From: Cupriavidus consociatus
GTDB taxonomy: Bacteria > Pseudomonadota > Gammaproteobacteria > Burkholderiales > Burkholderiaceae
NCBI RefSeq assembly: GCF_017814975.1
Contig: NZ_JAGIQA010000033.1
Coordinates: 1 to 64,000 of the forward strand
Reading direction: 5' to 3'
Length of the DNA: 64,000 nucleotides
The notes under the pieces were generated by a model, which did no database searches, was not told where the DNA came from, and worked only from the letters and a program-made list of their open reading frames with translations. Every line of letters begins with the position of its first letter. The first letter of the stretch is position 1. A program made the translations under genes and the position numbers. Shown piece by piece: positions 9,321-19,520 of this stretch.

Positions 9321-10613
9321 ATGAAGGCAAACAAGCTGACCAGCACGATCATGCTCGCCATGGTCCTGGGCATCGTTACCGGCTATCTGTGCAACACCCT
9401 CGCGCCCGACCCGGCGAAGGCGAAGGAGATTGCCGGCTATTTCTCGATCGTTACCGACATCTTCCTGCGCATGATCAAAATGATCATCGCACCGCTGGTA
9501 TTCGGCACCCTGGTGGCGGGTATCGCCGGCATGAAGGATGCCGGTGCCGTGGGACGTATCGGCATCAAGGCACTGGGCTGGTTTATCACAGCCTCGTTCA
9601 TATCGCTGCTGCTCGGCATGGTCTTCGTGGACCTGCTGCAGCCGGGACACGCCCTCAACCTGCCGCTGCCGGAAGTGGGCACGGCGACCAACCTCAAGAC
9701 CTCCTCGCTGAACCTGAAGGACTTCATCACGCACGTCTTCCCCAAGAGCGTGTTTGAAGCGATGGCGCAAAACGAGATCCTCCAGATCCTGGTCTTCTCG
9801 CTGTTCTTCGGCTTCGCCATCGCCTCGTTCCAGGGTAAGGTCGGCCATCACCTGGTGGCGTCGATCGAAGAGCTGGTGACGATCATGCTGCGCGTCACTG
9901 ATTTTGTCATGCGCTTTGCCCCGCTCGGCGTGTTTGCCGCGGTTGCCGCGGCGATCACGGTGCAGGGTATCGGCGTGCTGTTCACCTACGGCAAGTTCAT
10001 CGGCGGCTTCTACCTGGGGTTGCTGGTGCTGTGGCTGGTGCTGACCGCGGCGGGCTACCTGTTCCTGGGCGGGCGGGTGTTCACGCTGCTCAAGCTGATC
10101 CGTGAGCCGACCATCCTTGCTTTCTCGACCGCCAGCAGCGAGGCGGCCTATCCCAAGACCATGGAACAGATGGAGAAGTTCGGTGTCCCCAACAAGGTAA
10201 CCGGCTTCGTCCTGCCGCTTGGCTATTCCTTCAACCTCGATGGCTCGATGATGTACCAGGCTTTCGCCGCGCTGTTTATCGCGCAGGCGTACAACATCGA
10301 ACTGAGCCTGACACAGCAGATCACCATGCTGCTGGTGCTGATGATCACCAGCAAGGGCATTGCAGGTGTGCCGCGAGCTTCCATCGTAGTGGTGGCGGCG
10401 ACGCTGCCGATGTTCGGCCTGCCTGAAGCCGGACTGCTGCTGATCCTGGGCATCGATCAGTTCCTCGACATGGGGCGCACCGCTACCAATGTCATTGGCA
10501 ACAGCATCGCTACGGCTGTCGTCGCCAAATGGGAGGGCGAGTTGAGCCCGGCGCAGCTGCCTGAGCCGGACGACATCGTGGAAGCCCCTGCGCAGCAACC
10601 TCGCGGCGGCTAG
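9321..10613 (+). CDS. Dicarboxylate/amino acid:cation symporter (DAACS family)
   Basis: 430-aa membrane protein of the GltP/DctA family, with several hydrophobic segments, the serine-rich re-entrant loop (FSTASSEAAYPKTMEQ) and the NLDGSMMYQ motif in TM7 that helps bind substrate and Na+ or H+. The start at 9321 is chosen for the upstream GGAG and the MKANKLTSTIML N-terminus. Placed after aspA and near ansB, it most likely imports aspartate or exchanges C4-dicarboxylates. Substrate cannot be decided from sequence. It resembles the symporter at 35256 more than the DctA at 19521. Confidence 0.88.
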   Translation: MKANKLTSTIMLAMVLGIVTGYLCNTLAPDPAKAKEIAGYFSIVTDIFLRMIKMIIAPLVFGTLVAGIAGMKDAGAVGRIGIKALGWFITASFISLLLGMVFVDLLQPGHALNLPLPEVGTATNLKTSSLNLKDFITHVFPKSVFEAMAQNEILQILVFSLFFGFAIASFQGKVGHHLVASIEELVTIMLRVTDFVMRFAPLGVFAAVAAAITVQGIGVLFTYGKFIGGFYLGLLVLWLVLTAAGYLFLGGRVFTLLKLIREPTILAFSTASSEAAYPKTMEQMEKFGVPNKVTGFVLPLGYSFNLDGSMMYQAFAALFIAQAYNIELSLTQQITMLLVLMITSKGIAGVPRASIVVVAATLPMFGLPEAGLLLILGIDQFLDMGRTATNVIGNSIATAVVAKWEGELSPAQLPEPDDIVEAPAQQPRGG

Positions 10614-10660
10614 CCGCCGCGCCCGCGTGCGCTGGCCCGGAAGGGCCGCGCCACGCGGGC
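10603..10660 (+). terminator. Tandem hairpins at the end of the aspA-symporter unit
   Basis: The stop codon lies in a perfect palindrome (GCGGCGGC TA GCCGCCGC, 10603-10620). It is followed at once by GCCCGCGTG (10621-10629) pairing with CACGCGGGC (10652-10660) around an inner GGCCC/GGGCC stem. No U-run follows, so this may be a 3'-end stabiliser or a weak intrinsic terminator. Confidence 0.55.
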
Positions 10661-10803
10661 TCGGGTATTCCCTGACGCTCTCGCATGAAATCTCATAACG
10701 ATCCGGGCGCCGCAATATGGAATCACCAACTGGTCGCCCTGGGCATTCAAACCTTTTCCTTTCCAATCAACGGCTTGCGATCTGAGCACAGCCTTCCCGG
10801 CAA

Positions 10804-10819
10804 TGGCACGGCGATTGCT
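10804..10819 (+). promoter_or_regulatory. Sigma-54 (-24/-12) promoter upstream of aceE
   Basis: TGGCACGGCGATTGCT matches the RpoN consensus (TGGCACG N4 TTGCW) at every defined position, with exactly 10 bp between the GG and GC dinucleotides. It lies in non-coding DNA 57 bp before the aceE start codon. It predicts activator-dependent transcription of the PDH genes. A DctD-like sigma-54 activator is encoded downstream at 31213. Confidence 0.8.
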
Positions 10820-10876
10820 AAATCACTCTGCCGCAGCATCAACCGATGCCATTCAAAACAAACAAGTGGAGACAGC

Positions 10877-13564
10877 ATGAGCGCACGAGAAGCGGGCGAT
10901 CTCGATCCCGTCGAGACCGCCGAGTGGGTGGAATCCTTGCAAGCGGTAACGCAGCACCGCGGCACAGAGCGCGCCAACCAACTGGTCAACGCGCTGGTCG
11001 ATGAAGCGCGGCGCGACGGCCTCTATGTGCCGCGCTCGCTGACCACGGGCTACCGCAACACCATCGCCCCCGAGGACCAGGCGCAATCGACCGGAGACCG
11101 CGCCATCGAGCATCGCCTGCGCTCGATCATCCGCTGGAACGCAATGGCGATCATCCTTCGCGCCAACAAGGAATCGTCGGAGCTTGGTGGCCACATCGCC
11201 AGCTTCCAGTCGGCGGCGACGCTCTACGACATCGGCTTCGGCCACTTCTGGCACGCGCCCACGGACACCCATGGCGGCGACCTGCTGTACATCCAGGGTC
11301 ACAGCGCGCCGGGCATCTACGCGCGCGCCTTTGTCGAGGGGCGACTCACGGAACAGCAATTGCTGGGTTACCGCCAAGAGACCGGCGGTACCGGCCTGTC
11401 GTCCTACCCGCACCCGTGGTTGATGCCGGACTTCTGGCAATTCCCCACCGTGTCGATGGGCCTGGGGCCGCTGATGTCGATCTATCAGGCGCGCTTCCTC
11501 AAGTACCTGCAAGGCCGCGGCCTGGCGGACACCGCGCCGCGCAAGGTCTGGGCCTTCATGGGCGACGGCGAGATGGATGAACCCGAATCGCTGGGCGCGA
11601 TCTCGCTCGCGGGCCGCGAACGGCTGGATAACCTGATCTTTGTCATCAACTGCAACCTGCAGCGCCTGGACGGCCCCGTGCGCGGCAACGGCAAGATCAT
11701 CCAGGAGCTGGAATCCGTCTTCCGCGGCGCTGGCTGGAATGTGATCAAGGTGGTCTGGGGCGGCGGCTGGGACAAGCTGCTGGCCAAGGACAAGAGCGGC
11801 CTGCTGCTGCGGCGCATGGAGGAATGCGTCGACGGCGAGTACCAGGACTTCAAGAGCAAGAGCGGCGCCTATGTACGCGAGCACTTCTTCGGCAAGTATG
11901 AAGAACTCAAGGCGCTGGTCGCGGATATGAGCGATGACGAGATCTGGGGCCTGACGCGGGGTGGCCATGATCCGGAGAAGGTGTTCGCGGCCTACGCCGC
12001 CGCCGTCAGGCACGCGGGCGAGCCCACGCTGATCCTGGCCAAGACGGTCAAGGGCTATGGTATGGGCGAATCGGGCGAAGGCCAGATGATTGCCCACCAG
12101 GCCAAGAAGATGACGCTGGATGCGTTGCGCGGCTTCCGCGACCGCTTCCAGATTCCGGTCAGCGATGAGCAACTGGCCGACATCCCCTTTATCAAGCTGC
12201 CCGACGACAGCCCCGAGATGCAGTACCTGCGCGCCCGGCGCGCGGCGCTGGGCGGCTACCTGCCGGCACGCCGCAGCAAGTCTCATGCGCTGGAGATCCC
12301 GCCGCTGTCCACCTTCCAGCGCCTGCTGGACAGCACCGGCGAGCGCGAGATCTCCACCACCATGGCCTTCGTGCAGATGCTTGGCACCCTGGTGCGCGAC
12401 AAGGCCATCGGCAGGCACGTAGTCCCCATCGTGCCCGACGAGTCGCGCACCTTCGGCATGGAGGGCATGTTCCGCCAGCTCGGCATCTATTCCTCCGTCG
12501 GCCAGCTCTACAAACCGCAGGATGCCGACCAGCTCATGTACTACCGCGAGTCCAAGGACGGTCAGGTGCTGCAGGAGGGGATCAACGAGGGCGGCGCGAT
12601 GTCGAGCTGGATTGTCGCGGCGACGTCGTACAGCACGAGCAATGTGCCGATGATTCCGTTCTACATCTATTACTCGATGTTCGGGCTCCAGCGGGTCGGC
12701 GACCTGGCCTGGCTGGCGGGCGACATCCGCGCGCGCGGCTTCCTGCTGGGCGGCACGGCGGGACGCACCACGCTCAACGGCGAAGGCCTGCAGCACGAGG
12801 ACGGCCATAGCCACATCATCGCAGGCACCATCCCCAACTGCGTCTCCTACGACCCCACCTTCGCCTATGAGGTCGTGACCATCGTGCGCGACGGCATGCG
12901 CCGGATGTACCAGGACCAGGAGGATGTCTATTACTACATCACCCTGATGAACGAGAACTACCCGCACCCGGGCCTCGCGGAAGCGGGCCCCGCCGCCGAG
13001 GCGGGCATTCTCAAGGGCCTCTACAAGCTCAAGGACGGCGGCAAGGGCGGCAAGGGCGGATTACGCGTGCAGCTCATGGGCAGCGGCACCATCCTGCGCG
13101 AAGTGATCGCGGCGGCCGAACTTCTGAAGGCGGACTACAACGTCACGGCCGACATCTGGAGCGCCACCAGCTACAACGAACTGCGCCGCGACGGCATGGC
13201 CACCGAACGCTGGAACCTGCTGCACCCGACCGAGGCTCGCCGCAAGAGTTGGGTCGAGTCCAGTCTGGAAGGCCACGAGGGCCCCGTGATCGCTTCCACC
13301 GACTACATGCGCAACTACGCCGACCAGGTACGCGAGTACGTGCAGGCGGCCGGACGGCGCTATGTCGTGCTGGGCACCGATGGCTTTGGCCGTAGCGACT
13401 ACCGCGCCAAGTTGCGCAGCTTCTTCGAGGTCGATCGCTACCACGTGGCCGTAGCCGCGCTCAAGGCCCTGTGCGACGACGGCGCGATCAAGCCGTCGGT
13501 AGTGGCCGAGGCCATTGCCAGGTATGGGGTGGATACCGAGCGCGCAGCGCCGTGGACGGTCTGA
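10877..13564 (+). CDS. aceE: Pyruvate dehydrogenase E1 component (homodimeric type)
   Basis: Thiamine-diphosphate-dependent E1 that decarboxylates pyruvate and acetylates the lipoyl group of AceF. 895 aa, the usual length for single-chain E1p. Motifs include the N-terminal RTTGYRNTI-type segment (here LTTGYRNTIAPEDQA), the ThDP-binding GDGEMDEPES...INCNLQRLDGPVRGN and the C-terminal ATEAR-like HPTEARRKSWVE. The ATG at 10877 follows GTGGAGA. The frame is open upstream but that part overlaps the sigma-54 promoter. It heads aceE-aceF-lpd with gaps of about 20 and 13 bp. Confidence 0.95.
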   Translation: MSAREAGDLDPVETAEWVESLQAVTQHRGTERANQLVNALVDEARRDGLYVPRSLTTGYRNTIAPEDQAQSTGDRAIEHRLRSIIRWNAMAIILRANKESSELGGHIASFQSAATLYDIGFGHFWHAPTDTHGGDLLYIQGHSAPGIYARAFVEGRLTEQQLLGYRQETGGTGLSSYPHPWLMPDFWQFPTVSMGLGPLMSIYQARFLKYLQGRGLADTAPRKVWAFMGDGEMDEPESLGAISLAGRERLDNLIFVINCNLQRLDGPVRGNGKIIQELESVFRGAGWNVIKVVWGGGWDKLLAKDKSGLLLRRMEECVDGEYQDFKSKSGAYVREHFFGKYEELKALVADMSDDEIWGLTRGGHDPEKVFAAYAAAVRHAGEPTLILAKTVKGYGMGESGEGQMIAHQAKKMTLDALRGFRDRFQIPVSDEQLADIPFIKLPDDSPEMQYLRARRAALGGYLPARRSKSHALEIPPLSTFQRLLDSTGEREISTTMAFVQMLGTLVRDKAIGRHVVPIVPDESRTFGMEGMFRQLGIYSSVGQLYKPQDADQLMYYRESKDGQVLQEGINEGGAMSSWIVAATSYSTSNVPMIPFYIYYSMFGLQRVGDLAWLAGDIRARGFLLGGTAGRTTLNGEGLQHEDGHSHIIAGTIPNCVSYDPTFAYEVVTIVRDGMRRMYQDQEDVYYYITLMNENYPHPGLAEAGPAAEAGILKGLYKLKDGGKGGKGGLRVQLMGSGTILREVIAAAELLKADYNVTADIWSATSYNELRRDGMATERWNLLHPTEARRKSWVESSLEGHEGPVIASTDYMRNYADQVREYVQAAGRRYVVLGTDGFGRSDYRAKLRSFFEVDRYHVAVAALKALCDDGAIKPSVVAEAIARYGVDTERAAPWTV

Positions 13565-13584
13565 GACGCCAAGGATTGAGGACT

Positions 13585-15168
13585 ATGAACCAAGCCATTG
13601 ATATCAAGGTGCCCGACATCGGCGACTTCAAGGACGTACCGGTGATCGAGCTGTTCGTCAAAGTGGGAGACCTGGTCAACCCCGAGGACCCCCTGGTCTC
13701 GCTGGAATCCGACAAGGCCACCATGGATGTGCCGTCGCCGCACGGCGGCGTGGTCAAGCAGATCCACGTCAAGCTGGGCGATGCCGTCAGCGAGGGCAGC
13801 CTGCTGATGCAGTTCGAGGGCATGGGCGCTGTAGTGCCGGCGGACACCGCCAAGCCCAGCGTGAACGCGCCGCCCTCACCGGTGAACGCGCCTGCCGGGC
13901 TGGCCGAAATCCGCATCCCTGACATCGGCGACTTCAAGGACGTGCCGGTGATCGAGATCTTCGTCAAGGTGGGCGACACCGTGAAGGCAGAGGACCCGCT
14001 GGTCTCGCTGGAGTCCGACAAGGCCACCATGGACGTGCCCGCGCCCCTGAGCGGCGTGGTCAGGGAGATCCGCGTCAAGCTGGGAGACACCGTCAGCGAA
14101 GGCAGCATCATCATGGCGCTTGCCACCGACGATGCCGCCGCCACGGCCACGGCCCCCGCCGCTCCGGCGCTGCTTGCCGCACCGGCACCGGCGGCACCTT
14201 CGAATATCTCCCCGTCCGGCGTCGACGAAGCCGCCTTCCGGCTGGCTTACGCCGGGCCGGCAGTACGCAAGCTCGCCCGCGAGTCCGGCGTCGACCTGGG
14301 CAAGGTGCACGGCAGCGGCGCGCACGGCCGCATCCTGCGCGCCGACGTCGAGGCATTCGCCAGCACTGGTGGCCAGACTGCGCCCGTGCCCGCGACCAAG
14401 CCCGCCTCCGCGCCCGCCGGCAGCGGTACCGGCCTGGACCTGCTGCCATGGCCCAAGGTTGATTTCGCGAAGTTCGGCCCGGTCGAGCGTAAGGATCTGA
14501 GCCGCATCAAGAAGATCTCCGGCGCCAACCTGCATCGCAACTGGGTGGTGATCCCACACGTCACCACACATGACGAGGCGGATATCACGGACCTGGAGCA
14601 GTTCCGCGTGCAGATGAACAAGGAGCTGGAGAAGAGCGGCGTCAAGATCAGCATGCTGCCCTTCATGATGAAAGCGGCAGTGGCCACGCTGAAGGCATTC
14701 CCCGAGTTCAACGCAAGTCTGGACGGCGACAGTCTGGTGCTCAAACAGTACTACCACATCGGTTTCGCGGCCGACACGCCCAACGGCCTGATGGTGCCGG
14801 TGATCCGCGACGTCGACAAAAAGACCATCCCCGACATCGCGCGGGAGATGGGCGAACTGGCCAGACTGGCGCGCGAGGGCAAGCTCAAGCCCGACCAGAT
14901 GTCGGGCGGCACCTTCACGATCAGCTCGCTCGGCGGCATCGGCGGCCTCCACTTCACGCCCATCATCAATGCGCCCGAGGTAGCCATCATGGGGGTCTGC
15001 AAGAGCTTCTGGAAGCAGTACTCCAGCGACGGCAAGACCTGGGCTTCGCGCCTGACGCTCCCGCTGTCGTTGTCGTGGGACCACCGCGTCATCGACGGCG
15101 CCGCGGCGGCGCGCTTCAACGTCTATTTTGCCAACCTGCTCGCCGATCTGCGGCGTGTGCTGTTCTGA
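13585..15168 (+). CDS. aceF: Dihydrolipoyl acetyltransferase (PDH E2) with two lipoyl domains
   Basis: 527 aa. Two tandem lipoyl domains (about 1-80 and 105-185) each carry the lipoylated lysine in ESDKATMDVP. Ala/Pro-rich linkers follow, then a peripheral subunit-binding domain (GPAVRKLARESGVDLGKVHGSGAHGRILRADV) and the catalytic CAT core ending in SWDHRVIDGAAAARF with the catalytic His and Asp. It transfers acetyl to CoA and forms the complex core. The two lipoyl modules are almost identical at DNA level in places, a recent-looking duplication. The start at 13585 gives MNQAIDIKVPDIGDF. Confidence 0.94.
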   Translation: MNQAIDIKVPDIGDFKDVPVIELFVKVGDLVNPEDPLVSLESDKATMDVPSPHGGVVKQIHVKLGDAVSEGSLLMQFEGMGAVVPADTAKPSVNAPPSPVNAPAGLAEIRIPDIGDFKDVPVIEIFVKVGDTVKAEDPLVSLESDKATMDVPAPLSGVVREIRVKLGDTVSEGSIIMALATDDAAATATAPAAPALLAAPAPAAPSNISPSGVDEAAFRLAYAGPAVRKLARESGVDLGKVHGSGAHGRILRADVEAFASTGGQTAPVPATKPASAPAGSGTGLDLLPWPKVDFAKFGPVERKDLSRIKKISGANLHRNWVVIPHVTTHDEADITDLEQFRVQMNKELEKSGVKISMLPFMMKAAVATLKAFPEFNASLDGDSLVLKQYYHIGFAADTPNGLMVPVIRDVDKKTIPDIAREMGELARLAREGKLKPDQMSGGTFTISSLGGIGGLHFTPIINAPEVAIMGVCKSFWKQYSSDGKTWASRLTLPLSLSWDHRVIDGAAAARFNVYFANLLADLRRVLF

Positions 15169-15181
15169 GGGGCGTGCAGCA

Positions 15182-16924
15182 ATGACTCAACGTGTCGAAG
15201 TCAAGGTGCCGGATATCGGCGATTTTAAGGACGTCACGGTAATCGAAGTGATGGTCAGGCCCGGCGAGACCATCGCCGTGGATACCAGCCTGATCGCCGT
15301 CGAATCCGACAAGGCCTCGATGGAGATCCCCTCCACGCATGCCGGCGCGGTGAAGGAAATCCTGGTCAAGGTCAACGACAAGGTCAGCGAGGGCTCGGTG
15401 ATCCTGGTGGTCGAGGCCGCAGCCGTGGCTGCGCCGGCGGCGCCCGCACCGGTGGCGGAGAAGGCTGCGCCAGCCGCGCCGGTACCCAATGCGGCAAGCT
15501 ACGGCGGACGGGCTGACCTGGAGTGCGAGATGCTGGTGCTCGGCGCCGGCCCCGGCGGTTATTCCGCCGCGTTCCGCAGCGCGGACCTGGGCATGAAGAC
15601 CGTCCTGGTCGAACGCTACGACACCCTTGGCGGGGTGTGCCTGAACGTCGGCTGCATCCCCTCCAAGGCACTGCTGCACACGGCCGCGGTGATGGACGAG
15701 GTGGCGCAACTGCCCGACCACGGCATCCGGTACGGCGCGCCCGAGGTGGATCTCGACAAGCTGCGCGGCTTCAAGGACGGCGTCATCAGGAAGCTCACCG
15801 GCGGCCTCGCCAGCATGGCCAAGGCCCGCAAGGTCGAGGTCTTGACGGGTGTCGGCAGCTTTCTCGACCCGCACCACCTCGAAGTGCTGGCGGCCGATGG
15901 CGGCAAACGCGTCGTCAGGTTCGCCAAGGCGATCATCGCCGCCGGCAGCCAGGCTGTGAAGCTGCCCTTCATGCCCGACGATGAGCGTGTGGTCGACTCC
16001 ACCGGCGCCCTGCAGCTGAAGTCGATTCCCAAACGCATGCTGGTGGTGGGCGGCGGCATCATCGGCCTGGAGATGGCCACGGTCTACTCCACGCTGGGCA
16101 CGCGCATCGATGTGGTGGAAATGCTCGACGGCCTGATGCAGGGTGCCGACCGCGACCTGGTCAAGGTCTGGGAGAAGAAGAACGCGCGCCGCTTCGACCA
16201 GGTCATGCTGAAGACCAGAACGGTTGGCGCCAGGGCAACGGCGGCCGGCATCGAGGTCAGCTTCGAGGGCAAGGAAGCGCCGCCGCCGCAGGTCTACGAC
16301 GTGGTGCTGGTGGCGGTAGGCCGGAGTCCCAACGGCAAGTCCATCGGTGCGGAGAAGGCCGGCGTGGCCGTCACCGAGCGCGGCTTCATCGAGGTCGACC
16401 GGCAGATGCGGACCAACGTCGCGCATATCCACGCGATCGGCGACATCGTCGGCCAGCCGATGCTGGCGCACAAGGCGGTGCACGAAGCGCATGTGGCTGC
16501 CGAAGCCGCCCACGGCGAGCCCGCGTTCTTCGATGCGCGCCAGATCCCGTCGGTGGCTTACACCGACCCGGAGGTGGCGTGGGCCGGCAAGACCGAAGAT
16601 CAGTGCAAGGCCGAAGGCATCCAGTTCAGCAAGGCCGTGTTCCCGTGGGCCGCGTCCGGCCGGGCCATCGCCAATGGCCGCGACGAGGGCTTCACCAAGC
16701 TGCTGGTCGACGAAGCCACGCATCGCGTAATCGGCGGAGGCATCGTCGGCACGCATGCCGGCGACCTGATCGGCGAGATCTGCCTGGCCGTGGAAATGGG
16801 CTGCGAGCCTACCGACGTGGGCAAGACCATCCACCCGCATCCGACCCTGGGTGAATCGATTGGCATGGCCGCCGAGGTCTTCGCGGGCCACTGCACCGAT
16901 CTGCCGCCCATGAAGAAGAAATAG
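15182..16924 (+). CDS. lpdA: Dihydrolipoamide dehydrogenase (PDH E3) with N-terminal lipoyl domain
   Basis: 580-aa FAD enzyme that reoxidises dihydrolipoamide on AceF and makes NADH. An N-terminal lipoyl domain (about 1-80, lysine in ESDKASMEIP) is joined by an Ala/Pro linker to the oxidoreductase. The latter shows GAGPGGYSAAFR, the redox disulfide GGVCLNVGCIPSK, the NAD site VVGGGIIGLEMA and the C-terminal His-Glu dyad in HPHPTLGE. E3 with its own lipoyl domain is typical of beta-proteobacterial PDH operons. It begins 13 bp after aceF. Confidence 0.94.
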   Translation: MTQRVEVKVPDIGDFKDVTVIEVMVRPGETIAVDTSLIAVESDKASMEIPSTHAGAVKEILVKVNDKVSEGSVILVVEAAAVAAPAAPAPVAEKAAPAAPVPNAASYGGRADLECEMLVLGAGPGGYSAAFRSADLGMKTVLVERYDTLGGVCLNVGCIPSKALLHTAAVMDEVAQLPDHGIRYGAPEVDLDKLRGFKDGVIRKLTGGLASMAKARKVEVLTGVGSFLDPHHLEVLAADGGKRVVRFAKAIIAAGSQAVKLPFMPDDERVVDSTGALQLKSIPKRMLVVGGGIIGLEMATVYSTLGTRIDVVEMLDGLMQGADRDLVKVWEKKNARRFDQVMLKTRTVGARATAAGIEVSFEGKEAPPPQVYDVVLVAVGRSPNGKSIGAEKAGVAVTERGFIEVDRQMRTNVAHIHAIGDIVGQPMLAHKAVHEAHVAAEAAHGEPAFFDARQIPSVAYTDPEVAWAGKTEDQCKAEGIQFSKAVFPWAASGRAIANGRDEGFTKLLVDEATHRVIGGGIVGTHAGDLIGEICLAVEMGCEPTDVGKTIHPHPTLGESIGMAAEVFAGHCTDLPPMKKK

Positions 16925-17010
16925 GCGACAGGCGCGCGGCGCAGCCATTGCGTCGCGTGCCCGCATCCCCAAAAGCACAAGAACGTCTGGCGCCGGCCCG
17001 GTGCCCCCGA

Positions 17011-17060
17011 CAGAGCCATACAGAGCCACACAGAGCCACACAGAGCCACACAGAGCCACA
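17011..17060 (+). repeat. Five tandem 10-bp repeats in the maeB leader
   Basis: CAGAGCCAYA is repeated five times head to tail (first copy ends ATA, the other four ACA), finishing 9 bp before the maeB start codon. The array occupies the place where a ribosome binding site would be, leaving only a GAGA as Shine-Dalgarno. Such a short array can change copy number by slippage. Confidence 0.9.
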
Positions 17061-17069
17061 GAGACAACC

Positions 17070-19364
17070 ATGACCGACAACCTTCGCGAAGCCGCGCTCG
17101 ACTACCACCGCTACCCCACGCCGGGCAAAATCTCGGTGACCCCCACCAAGGCCATGGCCACCCAGCGCGACCTGGCGCTGGCCTATTCTCCCGGCGTGGC
17201 CGACGCCTGCATGGAAATTGTGCGCGACCCGGCCGAGGCGATGAACCTTACCTCGCGCGCGAACCTGGTTGCCGTGATCACCAACGGCACCGCCGTGCTG
17301 GGCCTGGGCAATATCGGGCCCCTCGCCGGCAAGCCGGTGATGGAGGGCAAGGGCTGCCTGTTCAAGAAGTTCGCGGGCATCGACGTGTTCGATATCGAAC
17401 TGGCGGAGAACGACCCAGATGCGCTGATCGAGACCATCGCGCGCATGGAACCCACCTTCGGCGGCATCAACCTGGAAGACATCAAGGCGCCCGAGTGCTT
17501 CTATATCGAGCAGAAGCTGCGCGAGCGCATGAAGATCCCGGTCTTCCATGATGACCAGCACGGCACCGCCATTGTCGCTGCCGCGGCCATCCTCAACGCG
17601 CTCAAGCACGTCGGCAAGGATATCAGCGAGGTCAAGCTGGTTGCCTCCGGCGCGGGCGCCGCCGCCCTCGCCTGCCTGGACCTGATCGTCAGCCTGGGCC
17701 TGCCGATGAGCAAAGTGTTCGTGTCCGACAGCAACGGCGTAGTCTATCTCGGCCGCAAGGAGCAGATGGACCCGAACAAGGCGCGCTACGCGCAGGACAC
17801 CTCGGCGCGCACGTTGGCGGACATCATCGGCGATGCCGATATCTTCCTCGGGCTGTCGGCGGGCGGCGTGCTCAAACCCGAGATGGTCAAGACCATGGCC
17901 CGCGATCCCATCATCCTGGCCATGGCTAACCCCACGCCCGAGATCGCGCCGGAGGATGCGCTGGCGGTGCGGCCCGATGCCATCCTCGGTACCGGCCGTT
18001 CCGACTACCCGAACCAGGTCAACAACGTGCTTTGCTTCCCGTTCATCTTCCGCGGGGCGTTGGACGTCGGTGCCACGACCATCAACGAAGAGATGAAGCT
18101 CGCCGCCGTGCGCGCGATCGCCGAGCTCGCGCATGCGGAAATTCCCGAGCTGGTCGCGCAGGCGTACGGCGCAGTGGGCCTGCGCTTCGGCGCCGAGTAC
18201 CTCATCCCCAAGCCATTCGACCCCCGCCTGATCGAGGCGGTGGCGCCGGCCGTGGCCAAGGCGGCAATGGACAGCGGTGTGGCAACGCGCCCGATCGCGG
18301 ACATGGACGCGTATCGGCAGCGGCTTTGCCAGTTTGTCTACCAGTCGCGCAGCGCCATGCAGCCAGTGTTCGCCGCCGCCAAGCGCGCACCGAAGCGCGT
18401 GCTCTATGCCGAAGGCGAGAATGAGCGCGTGCTCCGCGCGGCACAGATTGTCATCGACGAGGGCATCGCGCGCCCGTTGCTGGTGGGCCGACCGGACGTG
18501 ATCGTGGCGCGCATCGCGCAGTTCGGCCTGCGCCTGCAGCCCGGCGTGGATTGCGAATGCGTCGACCCGCAGGACCCCGAGATCTACCGCGATGCCGCCG
18601 AGGCGTACCACCAGTTGAGCAAGCGTAACGGCGTGTCGCGCGCGCTGGCGCAGACGGAGCTGCGCAGCCGCGGCACGCTGCTGGGCGCGATGCTGGTGCG
18701 GCAAGGCAGCGCCGATGCCATGCTGTGCGGCGCCGTGGGCCGCTTCCAGGATCACCTCACCTATGTGCGCGACACCATCGGCATGAAGCCGGGCAGCCCG
18801 ACGCTGGCTGCCATGCAGATGTTGATGCTGCCCGGACGCCAGCTGTTCATTTGCGACACGCACGTGAACCTCGACCCGACGGCACAGCAAATCGCCGACA
18901 TCACCCTGCTGGCCGCCGATGCAGTCCGGCGCTTCGGCATCACGCCCAGCGTGGCGCTGCTCTCGCACTCCAACTTTGGCGGCTCCGGCGATCCCGCCGC
19001 GCTCAAGATGCGTGAGGCGCTGGCACTGGTGAAGGCACGCGAGCCGTCGCTGGCGGTAGAGGGCGAGATGCGGGGCGACGCTGCGCTGTCCAAACAGATC
19101 CTGGATCACGAGTTCCCCGAGTCCGGCCTGGAAAAAGAGGCGAACGTGCTGGTGATGCCCAACGTGGATGCCGCCAACATCTCCTACAACCTGTTGCGCA
19201 TCGCCGCGGGCGGCGGCATCACGGTGGGCGGCATCCTGCTTGGCGCCGCGCGCCCCGTGCATATCCTGACGTCGTCCTCCACCGTTCGCCGCATCGTCAA
19301 CATGACGGCAGTGGCGACGGTCGATGCCAACGCGCAGCGCGCCCAGGGATGGGCACTCGATTGA
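17070..19364 (+). CDS. maeB: NADP-type malic enzyme with phosphotransacetylase-like domain
   Basis: 764 aa. The N-terminal half (about 1-420) is malic enzyme, which decarboxylates malate to pyruvate with reduction of NADP. It shows [43 protein letters not shown] and the nucleotide-binding [12 protein letters not shown]. The C-terminal half (about 430-760) resembles phosphotransacetylase ([15 protein letters not shown]...[17 protein letters not shown]), a regulatory domain in MaeB enzymes that responds to acetyl-CoA. Next to PDH and phaB it would supply pyruvate and NADPH for PHB synthesis. That link is inferred from context. Confidence 0.93.
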   Translation: MTDNLREAALDYHRYPTPGKISVTPTKAMATQRDLALAYSPGVADACMEIVRDPAEAMNLTSRANLVAVITNGTAVLGLGNIGPLAGKPVMEGKGCLFKKFAGIDVFDIELAENDPDALIETIARMEPTFGGINLEDIKAPECFYIEQKLRERMKIPVFHDDQHGTAIVAAAAILNALKHVGKDISEVKLVASGAGAAALACLDLIVSLGLPMSKVFVSDSNGVVYLGRKEQMDPNKARYAQDTSARTLADIIGDADIFLGLSAGGVLKPEMVKTMARDPIILAMANPTPEIAPEDALAVRPDAILGTGRSDYPNQVNNVLCFPFIFRGALDVGATTINEEMKLAAVRAIAELAHAEIPELVAQAYGAVGLRFGAEYLIPKPFDPRLIEAVAPAVAKAAMDSGVATRPIADMDAYRQRLCQFVYQSRSAMQPVFAAAKRAPKRVLYAEGENERVLRAAQIVIDEGIARPLLVGRPDVIVARIAQFGLRLQPGVDCECVDPQDPEIYRDAAEAYHQLSKRNGVSRALAQTELRSRGTLLGAMLVRQGSADAMLCGAVGRFQDHLTYVRDTIGMKPGSPTLAAMQMLMLPGRQLFICDTHVNLDPTAQQIADITLLAADAVRRFGITPSVALLSHSNFGGSGDPAALKMREALALVKAREPSLAVEGEMRGDAALSKQILDHEFPESGLEKEANVLVMPNVDAANISYNLLRIAAGGGITVGGILLGAARPVHILTSSSTVRRIVNMTAVATVDANAQRAQGWALD

Positions 19365-19520
19365 ACGCCTGCGGGGACCTAGCCCAACAGGCTGGGCAGA
19401 TGGGATTCACGCCTGCCGCCTGCGGCCCGCCGGTGCGCTCGGGCTGACCGCGGACCAGCGGGCGCATGCGGCAGGCATCTAGGGGCTAACGGCAACCACG
19501 AATCAAGAATGGAGACAATC

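Noticed and set aside
17011-17060. CRISPR-like array
   Set aside because: The 10-bp units are contiguous without spacers and no cas genes are near.
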